Assembly: GCF_000001735.4 (NCBI RefSeq)
Contig: NC_003070.9
Location: forward strand, 21,003,971 to 21,067,970
Origin: Arabidopsis thaliana
Lineage: Eukaryota > Streptophyta > Magnoliopsida > Brassicales > Brassicaceae
Direction: 5' to 3'
Length of the DNA: 64,000 bases
The position numbers and the translations under genes were made by a program. Below are positions 13,795 through 24,432 of this stretch, one piece after another; within the stretch, counting starts at the first letter, position 1; the number at the start of each line of letters is the position of its first letter. The notes below the pieces were generated by a model that was given only the letters and a program-made list of their open reading frames with translations, was not told where the DNA came from and made no database searches.

Positions 13795-14794
13795 CCTACA
13801 CGATCTCTTTTGAGATTTAAGAAGTTTCTAGTGTCTTATAGTATCTTGCTAGCTATAGGGGAAACAGAGTTATGTAAATTACATATTCTTTATCTAATTG
13901 GTTTATCAGATCTATTTGAAGATGGGATTATATATATAAGTGAAATAATCGAGATTTAAGGCTTTTATTTTTCTGGTTTTCATCAACACATGCATGAAGA
14001 ATTTGGTTTGGAGAAACCGCCGCAAGATGTTTCCCATAAGTATGGCAACAGTATCATTAGCTTCTTCCCAAACTTGGGGGAATAGATAACCTCACAAAAT
14101 CAATAGATAAGCTCACAGAAAAACAAAATGTGCCACTCTTTTTTTTTTTTTTTCCAGATAAGTAAGTGGCAGGGAGTATGTATGATCCCATGTTACTTCA
14201 CCTCCACAACCACATTCGTAGTCACCCATATTTATTAGCTTTTGTATTTATTTTTTTCATTTTCTAACAAAGGATCAGAAACCGATCATACAGCTAATTT
14301 TATGTGATTGTGAATAATTAGAGTTTTTTTTATTATGAATCTAGATATATACAACAATCAATCATGATTAAAACCATACTATACAAATTCGAACTTTTGC
14401 TTACAAAAAAAAAAAAGATTCGAACATGGTTCATCAATCGGATGGTGAATTTTATGACCATAAGAATAACAAGAAAAATCTTACAAACCCCTCATTTATT
14501 ACGTTTTCTATGTTTTTAATTAAATAAATTATGTTCTGCTATTAAATTCCCAAAATCGAACTACAAGAAAGTAATAAAAACATTATGATTATTGCATTCC
14601 CAAACCATACATTAGTGCTTCTCTGTTTCGCATTGTCAAAGTCACCATGGTCCACACGGCGATTGAAATCTACAATATACAATTATGTTAGAATCAGAAT
14701 GAAAATAATTGATTTATTCTAAACTTCCAAAGTTTGAATAAAATCACAATAAAAATTTTAACTGCTAGATTAGCATAAAATATGAAATACTAAT

Positions 14795-15031
14795 TCATGG
14801 TAACTGTGGATGTCGGAATCCACAATCAGAATTTTGTGGTTGTGTTTCGAGGATCTTAAGACTTGTTAAACGAACAAAAATCAATCGGAAAAGTGTTTGT
14901 TTATTTCTGTATAGTTTCAGTGTCAAATCCCCTTTTTTTTCTACAATCATAAACGAAACATATTTATACAAGCACTTCGAATCACGTGAATTAAACGTCG
15001 AGCTGATCTCTCGCCGGGAATCTCGCTCCAT
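14795..15031 (-). CDS. Doubtful small ORF, 78 residues, unrecognised
   Basis: ATG at 15029-15031 reads MERDSRREISSTFNSRDSKC and ends at 14795. I recognise no domain; it is lysine/arginine-rich in the middle and has no signal peptide. The only reason to list it is the set of TGGGCY (site II) motifs at 15148, 15166 and 15196, 115-170 bases upstream in the direction of this frame. Such clusters usually mark promoters of housekeeping genes. It may be a chance frame in the leader of a non-coding transcript. Confidence 0.2.
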   Translation of the reverse strand: MERDSRREISSTFNSRDSKCLYKYVSFMIVEKKGDLTLKLYRNKQTLFRLIFVRLTSLKILETQPQNSDCGFRHPQLP

Positions 15032-17121
15032 TTACTTCGGACGTTATGATCCGCCACCTCGAGCAACTTAATTAGTGTCTTTAATTCGTGATTCTTCCGT
15101 TACTTGAATTAATAGCGAATCGAATTTTGAACTGACGGGCTTCTTAATGGGCTTGACCTTCCTGATGGGCTCTCTACAGAACCCAGACCTCACAATGGGC
15201 CGGATACGGAAATTGACATCCACAGTAGCCACATGTACTTACGATTCATTGGTAGTCTTTTGGTTCATCTTGGTATATTTTACATAACATATTCCAAAAG
15301 ACACATTTACTTCATGAGTAGCCACATGTACTGAGATCCTTTGCAATTTTATTATTTTTGACATCAATGTAAGTGTTTATACTATTTTTGCAGTTTTAAC
15401 AGAAATTACAAAGAATAAAGAATATATAAGACTAAAAGTTACAGAAACACAACGCAATACAAACAGAAACAGAACAAAATTACAACGAAAACTTCACAAG
15501 CATAGATTCTTTGTAAAATTGTACCTTCTATGTCTATTGTTGTTGTTTTCTATGTAGTTTATTGCTTTTGAAATATAAACTTGTTTTCTATCTAGTTATG
15601 TCGAGGAGATCAAGACCATCTTTTTTCCAGTAATCTTATATTGTGCTACTATTTTTTATTTTTCCTTCGACAAAACAAAACGAAGAGCCCCATATTCTCC
15701 GACATTCTCGTTTGGACCAATTCTTTCACACTACCATATCCAACCTCAAGACTATCATAAAGATGCTATTACAGACGACTATTTCTGAACATGTGTAAGC
15801 AACTAGCTAGTGCTCGGTTCCTTAAGAACCAAGCCAGAACCTGCCATAACTATAATTATAGAAGTCATGCTAATAATACGAAATCGTTTTCCATATTGGT
15901 TGTCCAGCTTTCGGGTCATCCAAATCTTTTCTTTCGAAAAGCACTTCCTTATTCTGTGATTTGAGTTGAATGTGAGGATGATAACTCTTTATCCTTTTAT
16001 TCTCATGCTAAATTACCAACTGATTGTTTTAAAGGTTGAAAAATAACAGATTTTCTTAAAAATCACAGTGCATATATCCAGAACGGCATTTAGATTAATC
16101 TTAATCTCGAGAATCTAATGACTTTCATTCTCCATTATTCTACTTTTCATAAATTCATAATTACAATAAAGTTGGTGGACGATATTTTACGTACGGACAA
16201 AATTATCCATTGTCAAAACACGTGTAGAGTTGAAGTCAGGCACACGTAGAATTGCACAAGTAACACGACGTCGCGAGGAAGAAGTGCTAAACATACAGTG
16301 ACTCACAAGCTCTTAATTTCCTTTTTGTTTTGTTTACTTTTTAATGTGAATTAAGTCATACAAGTTGACCACTTCAAATAAACAAACTATTTCTATTGTA
16401 TATATCTAGACGTATGTGATACATATATAATGTGATTGCCAATCATTACAAGTTTTTACTTAGACCCACACATGCTACGTCACGTTTTAAAACTTTACCT
16501 TATGTCCAATCTCTTTTATCGATATTTATTTCATATGTATGTATAAGATATTATATATATATATATAGGACCCTAATGTGTTTATAATATATATCCGTAT
16601 ACGTACGTACAAAAGAAGTACGTATGCTGATTTTGATTGGAAGTTGGGAATGGAAGCATGGATATTATTCGTACTTCCACACATTTTATTAGCACTTTAG
16701 ATTACCTCATATTACATTTAACCTCACTAAAAGGTAAGAGTTACGAGACTCTTGCTTGCCTAACGTATGCTAAAAGGTATTCATGTATTATGTATTCATG
16801 TTTTTGTACATCATGCATTAAACCTATATAAAATTGCATACTTACGTATTTATATAAAGTAGATAGCATATGTATTATACGGATGGAATGATCATTAGTT
16901 TTTTTGCGCAATCTTACATCAGAGCCTTGTGGCGTGGATTTGAAGTCTAACCATGCCATGCCATATTTTAATTTATGGAAAACACCAATATATAATTTAA
17001 TCATCACAACTTATAGTCTAAACAACTACAAAATTAATCATCATACATCATGATTTGGATGTACAACTTCGTGTTTAAACTTTTATTTTATTTTTCTCTT
17101 TCAAATAAGGAACTTTGCGTT

Positions 17122-17226
17122 CTGAAGTGGTGTTTTAAAGATAAGTCATTTATGAAGTCATTTATACGTTAGATATAAATATTTTGAAATTTTATGAAGT
17201 GGTGTTTTAAAGATAAGTCATTTATG
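17122..17226. repeat. 32-bp direct repeat
   Basis: The stretch beginning tgaagtggtgttttaaagat is present at 17122-17153 and 17195-17226. A third partial copy of its tail (atgaagtcatttat) lies between them. No gene is nearby. Confidence 0.8.
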
Positions 17227-17340
17227 TTCAGTTTAAAACGCAATGTCTATATATACCAGTATTCTCTAATTACTAATAGAAATGTGAACTTTCATTATTC
17301 TTTGTATTAAAACTTCATAGCAAAAAAAAGTAAATAATAT

Positions 17341-17600
17341 TCCCTCCACATCAATTTAAGTGATGTTTTAAGGGTATTTTGTTCTTGATTCATTATAAGT
17401 GATGTTTTCAATTTGTTAATATCTTAATTTTTTTGGCTAATTATGTTTTACATCATGTTTTTGTTATTGTCTGAAAACTGAACTTAATGATGTTTTTATG
17501 TAAAAGAGATAAATTAAATGAATGTCTTGTGTTTTCTTAATTTATGCGTAAAAACCTTAAACATTAGATACAAAGTGATTAAGAAGTAAATAAAAGGAGT
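17341..17600. mobile_element. Probable MITE (tccctcc...aaggagt type)
   Basis: The left end tccctccacatcaatttaag followed by tgatgttttaagg, and the right end with aaaaggagt, resemble the degenerate terminal inverted repeats of small non-autonomous plant DNA transposons. The interior (about 17450-17520) is similar, in reverse complement, to about 37565-37650, where a second element of the same kind sits. No coding capacity. Exact ends and target duplication are not certain. Confidence 0.5.
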
Positions 17601-18413
17601 AAATAAGAGTAAACTTAGATGATGATGATGATGATGTGGGTTGAGTTTTATAAGAAATACGAAGACGAGTAAATAAGTTAATAGGCTAAAGAAAAGGATT
17701 ATTGAATTCTCCTTCTGAACTAAATGTCAAATAATAAGTGTCAGGATTAATAAAAAATAAACTGATCTGAATTAATTAGGATTACAGTCTACAGATTTAT
17801 TCTATTTATTTCTCCAATTGGTGTTACTTTTGTTTGTGGCATGGCCCTTGTGGTCTTTAACACACACGCACACAAACAACCGCTCTAAAGTTTACAATAT
17901 ACTAGATTTCTACTCGCTCATATCAAAATCTAAAGTCGAAAATCTTTTTGTATAAAATATTTAAAACTGAATAATCAAGAAATGTATCAAACTATTTAAA
18001 TATTTCCGTGATGCTCAAATTAATATACATATTTTTCGTAACTCGTCAATGAATCATGCATAACTTGTTTACACAATTATACTTAATGGACACTATGATC
18101 TGTACACGGGCATATGAGTAACAAAAGAAATTTAAGAGATTACTAGTTAAAATCTGCCGTTAACTTCCGTACGTTCCATGCTTTTGGGTCTCTCTCTACG
18201 AGTGAAGTGCCTCAAATAAATAAGAGTTTTATTGAATGGAGTGGAAAATCTAATCTCTAACTAATAATTATAAAACATCTTCTGACGTAAAGAGCCGGGT
18301 TATATCAATGATATATATATAGGAGCTCCTGATAATAATCAAAAACATAACATTGCATATATAGAGAAAGATATAGTGAAGGTAGCTATAGAGAAGAAAG
18401 TAGTGTAATAAGA

Positions 18414-19474
18414 ATGGGGAAAGGAAGAGCACCATGCTGCGACAAGAACAAAGTGAAGAGAGGGCCATGGAGCCCTCAAGAAGATCTCACTCTCATCACT
18501 TTTATTCAAAAACATGGCCATCAAAACTGGAGATCTCTTCCCAAGCTTGCTGGTTAGTATTTATTCACATGCATGTTTCGGTAATACTATAAAGTTTTAA
18601 ATAACTAAGAGAAATAATGATTGATATATATACATAGGATTGTTGAGATGTGGGAAAAGTTGCCGACTAAGATGGATAAACTATCTGAGACCGGACGTGA
18701 AGCGAGGCAACTTTAGCAAAAAGGAGGAAGATGCTATCATTCACTACCATCAAACCCTTGGAAACAAGTTTGTACTCTACCTATTCATCTAATTTCTTTA
18801 TAATAAGACAATATATAGTATGTAGAGACTAATTGATATATGTGATCATCAGGTGGTCAAAGATCGCGTCCTTCTTGCCGGGAAGAACTGACAACGAGAT
18901 CAAAAACGTGTGGAACACGCATCTCAAGAAACGACTCACTCCATCTTCTTCTTCTTCATCCCTCTCTAGCACTCATGACCAAAGCACAAAAGCAGATCAT
19001 GACAAGAACTGTGACGGGGCTCAAGAAGAAATACATTCAGGGTTAAATGAGAGCCAAAACTCAGCTACTTCGTCACATCACCAAGGCGAGTGTATGCACA
19101 CAAAACCAGAGCTTCATGAGGTTAATGGACTCAACGAGATCCAGTTCCTGCTCGACCATGATGACTTTGATGATATAACCTCTGAGTTTCTTCAGGATAA
19201 CGATATCTTATTTCCGCTAGACTCTCTTCTTCATAACCACCAAACTCACATTTCAACCCAAGAAATGACTCGAGAGGTAACCAAATCGCAATCATTTGAT
19301 CATCCTCAACCGGATATCCCATGCGGATTTGAAGACACAAACGAAGAATCCGACTTGAGGAGACAGCTGGTTGAATCAACCACACCTAACAATGAGTACG
19401 ACGAGTGGTTCAACTTCATTGACAACCAAACTTACTTTGATGATTTTAATTTCGTCGGAGAAGTATGTCTATGA
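18414..19474 (+). CDS. MYB72: R2R3-MYB transcription factor MYB72 (3 exons)
   Basis: MYB72 (AT1G56160), a root transcription factor known for roles in iron-deficiency responses and in systemic resistance triggered by beneficial rhizobacteria. Exons: 18414-18552, 18638-18767, 18853-19474, giving 296 residues. The start [20 protein letters not shown] is canonical for R2R3-MYBs. R2 has tryptophans at about residues 19, 39 and 59; R3 has the usual replacement of the first Trp by Phe ([10 protein letters not shown]), then Trp in NKWSK and [11 protein letters not shown]. Both introns sit at the conserved MYB positions (after LAG and inside GNK). After residue 115 comes a Ser-rich linker and an acidic C-terminal half ([25 protein letters not shown]), typical of an activation domain. 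No frame problems. Confidence 0.95.
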
Positions 19475-19682
19475 ATGTCAATAATATATGCATGACCAGT
19501 GTTGTATCCACTTTTGAATGTTGAGTAAATTACTATTTTACATGGATTGCCCATGCATTGAGAAGATGCTATGTTTTATGAGAGCTCTATGATATTGGTT
19601 CGTTTTTCGGCTAGATTCACACAAACAACTCTTCTCTTTTCCTTCTCGATCACTCTTATGGCTGCTCTCAGAGTCTCCGTTT

Positions 19683-20510
19683 TCAGAGGCCAAAACAGGT
19701 CGCAGGTTGATGGCTGGCAATGGCAGCATCGACTGCTTCCGGTGTGTCGAGATCAGGCGCCACACCAAGCATCAAGTCCTGAAATCGAATTAGGTGTGTG
19801 TAAGTTTCTTAGCCTAGATACAAACAACAAGAAATATGACTCCAACTGTACTCATCATTTCAATCACTTGATATTTGCTTCCTGTAAGGGCTTCAATGTC
19901 AAAAGCTTCTGAATTATCCTAAGTCCATACATATTTGAGAGACTGAGACGGTCTCAGTGAGACCAAACAGAAGAAGAAAAGAAAAGAAAAAAACAGAACA
20001 AATACTACAAAGAATACACAAACTTTTGATTCTTGCTCCAACCGTTTATTAAAGCACATGACCTGTTTGGGATCATCACATATCACACTAGAATCACAAA
20101 AACTACAAATTTCACAGCTCCGAGCACGCAATGATTAACAGAAATCCGACAACTACACCAATCTCTTACAGATTAAAACACAAAGAAGAGAGCTTGTGTA
20201 AGTTAAACACGTATGGTAAATACATTAGCAGTAAGAAGATACCTTGGCTTCTGAAAAGTGGAGCAATTGTGGACTTCACATAGAGGGATGGAGGAGACTG
20301 TTCTGCTCCTTACAGAACAAAACTAGCGACGACTCTGCACATAATTATCGGCATAATTAAACAAAGTCTGGCTCTTTCGAACCCCAAAGAAGAGTGGCGA
20401 TAGCAAAGATGGATCCTTTGCCTCTGCAACTTCTTTCGATGGTTTCCTTTCCTCTGCTTCCCGTTTCCCTTTACTCTGTTGACAATTAGGGTCAAGTTTT
20501 GATCCGGCCC
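19683..20510 (-). pseudogene. Traces of an unrecognised minus-strand gene, perhaps decayed
   Basis: Two or three minus-strand stretches look coding but do not join cleanly. One frame from about 20508 to the stop at 20323 reads KLDPNCQQSKGKREAEERKP then DPSLLSPLFFGVRKSQTLFN and ends YVQSRR; it has no ATG. A shifted frame at about 20312-20256 reads AEQSPPSLYVKSTIAPLF and ends at a possible donor gtatct. A stretch at 19683-19782, preceded by the acceptor-like gatttcag, reads DLMLGVAPDLDTPEAVDAAI and ends ATCFGL. Site II motifs near 20515-20545 could be its promoter, divergent from NF-YC2. I do not recognise the family. It could be a gene whose first exon I missed, or a broken duplicate. Confidence 0.35.
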
Positions 20511-20576
20511 GGGTGATTTACAGCCCACAAGGTCCAATGGGCTTCTTCGAAAATAAGTTTGCGCGACGTTGCAAAT

Positions 20577-20736
20577 GTCACGTGACTTTTGTTCACGCGC
20601 ACTTCACGTGTTCTTCGTTATTCTTCGAAACCGTCCGATAAAGAAATTTCTGGAATAACACAACATAACCAATGAAAAGCATACAGGTGGAAGTAACGTA
20701 AAAACTCCCGCTTTTTCGACACGTGTCAACTAGGCG
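20577..20736 (+). promoter_or_regulatory. NF-YC2 upstream elements: three CACGTG boxes, a heat-shock element and a CCAAT box
   Basis: Within about 250 bases upstream of the NF-YC2 leader are three CACGTG cores (near 20580, 20606 and 20722), a perfect three-part heat-shock element nGAAnnTTCnnGAAn at 20642-20656 (GAAATTTCTGGAA), and a CCAAT box near 20670. CACGTG is bound by bZIP and bHLH factors, the middle motif by heat-shock factors, and CCAAT by NF-Y itself. Confidence 0.55.
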
Positions 20737-20826
20737 GAAGATACGCACCACCAGAAACGCTTGATAAAAAGCTAACCCGCCCCAAACCCATTTATCTTAG
20801 GGTTTCGCGAGATCTCACTCTCACTG

Positions 20827-21134
20827 GTATGTCTGTGTTTCTTCTTCCATTTTCTGTTTCTATTGGAAACTTCTCTCTCCAATTTCGTTTTCTTCACTTC
20901 TTTGATCCTTTAGCTTTGACAAAACCGTAGTAAAGGATCAAAAGTTATCATCTTTGGTCCATGTTGTGAATCGTGCTCTGCTTGGGTCGTGACTCCCAAA
21001 TCCGGATTTGAAACCAGCATATCTGAGCTTAATTCGAGCATGCATGCGCTTCTTTTTTTCTGATTTTTTTTAGACTTTGGTTCTAAATCCCTTAACTTTG
21101 GATTAACTGTCAATCTACAATTTTATATTAACAG
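20827..21134 (+). other. Intron in the 5' leader of NF-YC2
   Basis: The leader reads ctctcactg then gtatgt at 20827, and the next exon begins after ttaacag at 21134, 13 bases before the start codon. The intervening sequence is T-rich as usual for plant introns. Leader introns near the start often boost expression. Confidence 0.65.
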
Positions 21135-21147
21135 AGATAGCTTAGCA

Positions 21148-21747
21148 ATGGAGCAGTCAGAAGAGGGTCAACAGCAACAGCAACAGGGAGTGATGGATTA
21201 TGTACCTCCTCATGCTTATCAGAGTGGGCCAGTAAATGCAGCTTCCCATATGGCATTCCAACAAGCTCACCACTTCCACCACCACCATCAGCAGCAACAA
21301 CAGCAGCAGCTTCAGATGTTCTGGGCTAACCAAATGCAAGAGATCGAGCATACCACTGATTTCAAGAACCACACCCTTCCCCTAGCCCGCATCAAGAAGA
21401 TCATGAAAGCTGATGAAGATGTGAGGATGATCTCTGCGGAGGCTCCTGTGATTTTTGCCAAGGCCTGTGAGATGTTCATTTTGGAGCTCACTCTACGTGC
21501 TTGGATCCACACCGAGGAGAACAAGAGGAGGACCTTGCAGAAGAACGACATCGCCGCTGCCATTTCCAGGACCGACGTGTTTGATTTCCTTGTGGACATA
21601 ATCCCGAGGGACGAGCTGAAAGAAGAAGGTTTAGGCGTGACCAAAGGGACCATACCATCGGTGGTGGGTTCCCCGCCATACTATTACTTGCAACAACAGG
21701 GGATGATGCAACACTGGCCCCAGGAGCAACACCCTGATGAGTCTTAA
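21148..21747 (+). CDS. NF-YC2: Nuclear factor Y subunit C (NF-YC2)
   Basis: Histone-fold subunit of the CCAAT-binding NF-Y trimer, by position AT1G56170 (NF-YC2), 199 residues in one coding exon. NF-YC pairs with NF-YB in the cytosol or nucleus and then recruits NF-YA; plant NF-YCs act in flowering, ABA and stress responses. Residues 1-65 are Gln/His-rich with CAG/CAA runs ([15 protein letters not shown]). The histone fold runs from about residue 75 to 150: [74 protein letters not shown]. The conserved Trp-containing ELTLRAW and the RTLQKNDIA segment are intact. The C-terminus is short and Gln-rich. Start chosen because it is the first ATG after the leader intron acceptor. Confidence 0.96.
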   Translation: MEQSEEGQQQQQQGVMDYVPPHAYQSGPVNAASHMAFQQAHHFHHHHQQQQQQQLQMFWANQMQEIEHTTDFKNHTLPLARIKKIMKADEDVRMISAEAPVIFAKACEMFILELTLRAWIHTEENKRRTLQKNDIAAAISRTDVFDFLVDIIPRDELKEEGLGVTKGTIPSVVGSPPYYYLQQQGMMQHWPQEQHPDES

Positions 21748-22272
21748 AACTTTTCCCCTTTCGTTTGTTTGGTTGTATCGTAGTAAGGTAGCTCTGCTCT
21801 GCTGGGAACCATTTCTATTGTGTTCTGTAATGACATGTTAGTATATCCCCAGTCTATATCTATGGCAATGCAGTTTCTGTTCTCATGTGCATTAAATAAT
21901 AACAAGAATGATAGAAAGAAAATCACTACTAGTAATGCCCAAAACTTTACTTCACAGGAATTCAACTATACAGCTTTCATGTGATTGCTACTTTACAACC
22001 ATTTTCTTTATGCTATTAAAAGCTTGGCTCCTATTCCTTTAAAGTTTAAACCTTGTCATCCTCCACATCTCCCTTAGTGGATAAAACCTTAACTTACTTG
22101 AACATGGATCCAAAGATACAAGTCCCTTCTCGCCATTCCAGTTGCAGTCAGGTGGTTTATATACCGAGATACCGAGAGCTTATCTGCTTCGGTCTCCATG
22201 CATTCCAAATGAGTTTTTTTTTTATGGGCTGTCCGTATTAGTAATAAATTACAGAAAATGCTGGTGCTTCAA

Positions 22273-24077
22273 TCATTTGCTTGAAGACATGGCTTCCTCA
22301 ATCCTTCTAATCACAATGCTAAGAGGACTTCCCACTTGGAGAGCTTCAACAGCGGCCCTATGTGCTGCCTTGTGCCACTTGAGTAGATTGTAAGATTGTA
22401 GAACAGACCACCTGGCTTGATTCGACATCTGTATGATCAAACGCACAGATTCGCAATGCTTAACAATCTGTACACTTGTGCAAGAAAAGTGGAAGCACAT
22501 ATTATACTAGTCAAATCAGATATATATGAATTTCATTAGTCCTGACCTGAGCTACGGATAACGGTGGTTCCAGAAGGACTGAGATGCTCCTGAACAGATT
22601 TTCATCATTCTCTCCACCCTCAGCCTCACCATAAACTAGCGCTTCAGCTGCAATACCAGCAAATAGTACCATGCTATACCTAAGAGAAACTGAACCAGCA
22701 TTAGGTTTGTGAATGAGAGAAAACTCAGAGGGAGAGAACAACACCTTGACTAATAATCACCTATCAAATGAGCTACCGCTAAGTCGTCCCTCAGCAATCT
22801 CACTCTCCATCTTTTGATCCCAGAATTGGGTTCCAGCCTAGAGAAACACATGATAATCCATTTATGTACTCGGTTCCATATGTAGCTAAAAGAACATAGA
22901 ATCACAGCACTACAAAATAGAATAGTATAACACTAGAGTGAATCTAAATAATACCTGGCCTTGAACCCCCATTTGCATGGCAACAACCGGATCCAATATC
23001 ACACCACGGATTGGGCAGCCCATGAGGTATGCTGCACGACAAATAAGCTGCAATCGTTAGCCACAAAACGAGAAAGAAATTTCATAAAAATACTAATGAT
23101 CACGAATGTCTTACCAACAAGAAGATGACCAGCTTCGTGAACTACGATTCTACGCTTATGTGGAGGCCAGTAGCATGATACTTGGGCTAAGCAGGTACCA
23201 CCAAGAAAAACGGAATCCAAATAAGCTAGACCCAAAATGACAGCAAGGTTTGGCCGCACATCAATCTCCTGTGAAAGAAGATAGGAGACTCCACCCAGCA
23301 AAGCAGCCAGAGCAATGCTAGAACCACCAGAAAGTCCCCACTTCTTCGGTGAAAGTTTAGTCACTAACCAATATAAACAGTAAAATAAGTTTCCATCGCC
23401 ACACACTGAGTAATCAAAGATGACTGAAGAGAGAAATTTGAGCTACACACCTTCCAAGCCAGTTGCAGACTTCAGGACAGTAGGTGTTACCTCTCTTGTT
23501 CCTTCCAAAACTGCATCACAGTGATACAGAAGCAAGAAACTTATGAAACGATACAAATTAATCAGTTCAAATGCTCGCACACATAGCTAAACATTACTTT
23601 TGTACATCTATCTAAACAGAAGTTGATTTTGAAGGCGCAAAGAAGAGAAAACAGAGTACCAATACTGGTGAATTTGCCGAAGTTGGCCAAAAGACCTCTC
23701 TCCTTAAGAAACCTAAACGCACTTCCAACAAGTCTCATATCATCTGCATTCAAACACGCATCTAAAACTTGCCAATCCCTCTCCAATTCAAGAGCTCCCA
23801 AGCCGCTTAACTTAGCCGTGACAATAGATTCAACCGAATCACGCTGTTCATCATTTTCAATAGATTTGAGGAATCTAAGAGCCCCGGCGAGATCTTTTCT
23901 CTTCACAGCATCTTCGTACTCCCGCCATTCCCTGAGTGCGCTCGGCCTCCGCAACTCATGCTTCCGGACGCTACCAAAGACTAGAGACTGTACGCGTGGA
24001 ACAAGGAAGCCAATTTGGCGAGAAAAAGAAGGCGAAAGAGATCTGAGACATGGAGGAGACGACGGAGATAAAGCCAT
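22273..24077 (-). CDS. VIR3: Plastid metalloprotease-like protein VIR3 (about 7 exons)
   Basis: By position AT1G56180, reported as VIRESCENT3, a putative plastid membrane metalloprotease needed for leaf greening together with the FtsH system; this role is recalled. Exon 1 (23660-24077) starts MALSPSSPPCLRSLSPSFSR, Ser/Arg-rich like a chloroplast transit peptide, followed by a helical region (REWREYEDAVKRKDLAGALR). A short exon lies at about 23453-23512. The next exon (about 23406 to 23116) has hydrophobic stretches (GSSIALAALLGGVSYLLS, LAVILGLAYLDSVFLGG) and ends with VVHEAGHLLV, containing the zinc-binding HEAGH motif of M41-like peptidases. Later exons read AYLMGCPIRGVILDP, AGTQFWDQKMESEIAEGRLS and YSMVLFAGIAAEALVYGEAE, the last a typical FtsH-like third-ligand helix. 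The last exon ends at 22273. Divergent from PGK2. Confidence 0.88.
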
Positions 24078-24432
24078 TAGAGGTGCTTCTCGCCGGGATT
24101 TCCAAAATAAAATAAACGACGTTTATATTCGAAAGGACAGAAATTCATTGGGCCGAGTAAAGCCCATTTAGCTATTTAAATATTGCAAATGAGTTATTTA
24201 ACTTCATTATATTTATTTTTAGAGTTGTCTTTTCCATATATGGAAGTAAACTTTTCGATCAAAAGACATGATCTTTGTGAATGTGGGCAACGATTGTAAG
24301 CAGAGGGAAGGCGAAGAATTATGATAACCTCTCATCAACGATAAGACAAAATCCATAAACTAGTAATATCATCCAATCCTCTCACTTCTTCCTTATTCCC
24401 TCACTTTCACTCTCACTATCTGTTGACTTCAC
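24078..24432. promoter_or_regulatory. Shared promoter of VIR3 (left) and PGK2 (right)
   Basis: Only 355 bases separate the two start codons. Site II-type motifs, ttgggccgag and aaagcccattta, lie at about 24148-24170, closer to VIR3. Both products are plastid proteins, so a shared bidirectional promoter is plausible but not shown by the sequence alone. Confidence 0.5.

Larger units (their letters stand above)
13795..18413. other. Long gene-poor spacer between SAUR71 and MYB72
   Basis: About 4.6 kb, AT-rich. It contains a doubtful minus-strand ORF at 14795-15031 with three TGGGCY motifs upstream, a palindromic CACGTG at about 16220, a 32-bp direct repeat at 17122/17195, and a MITE-like element at 17341-17600. 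The last part is the MYB72 promoter. I see no other supported gene. Confidence 0.55.

Noticed and set aside
13501..13820. Open frames of 76 and 83 codons overlapping the SAUR gene
   Set aside because: They are shadows created by the GC-rich SAUR exon in other frames; the SAUR frame has the full family signature.
21157..21679. Minus-strand and alternate-frame ORFs over NF-YC2
   Set aside because: Shadows of the coding exon and of its CAG/CAC repeats.
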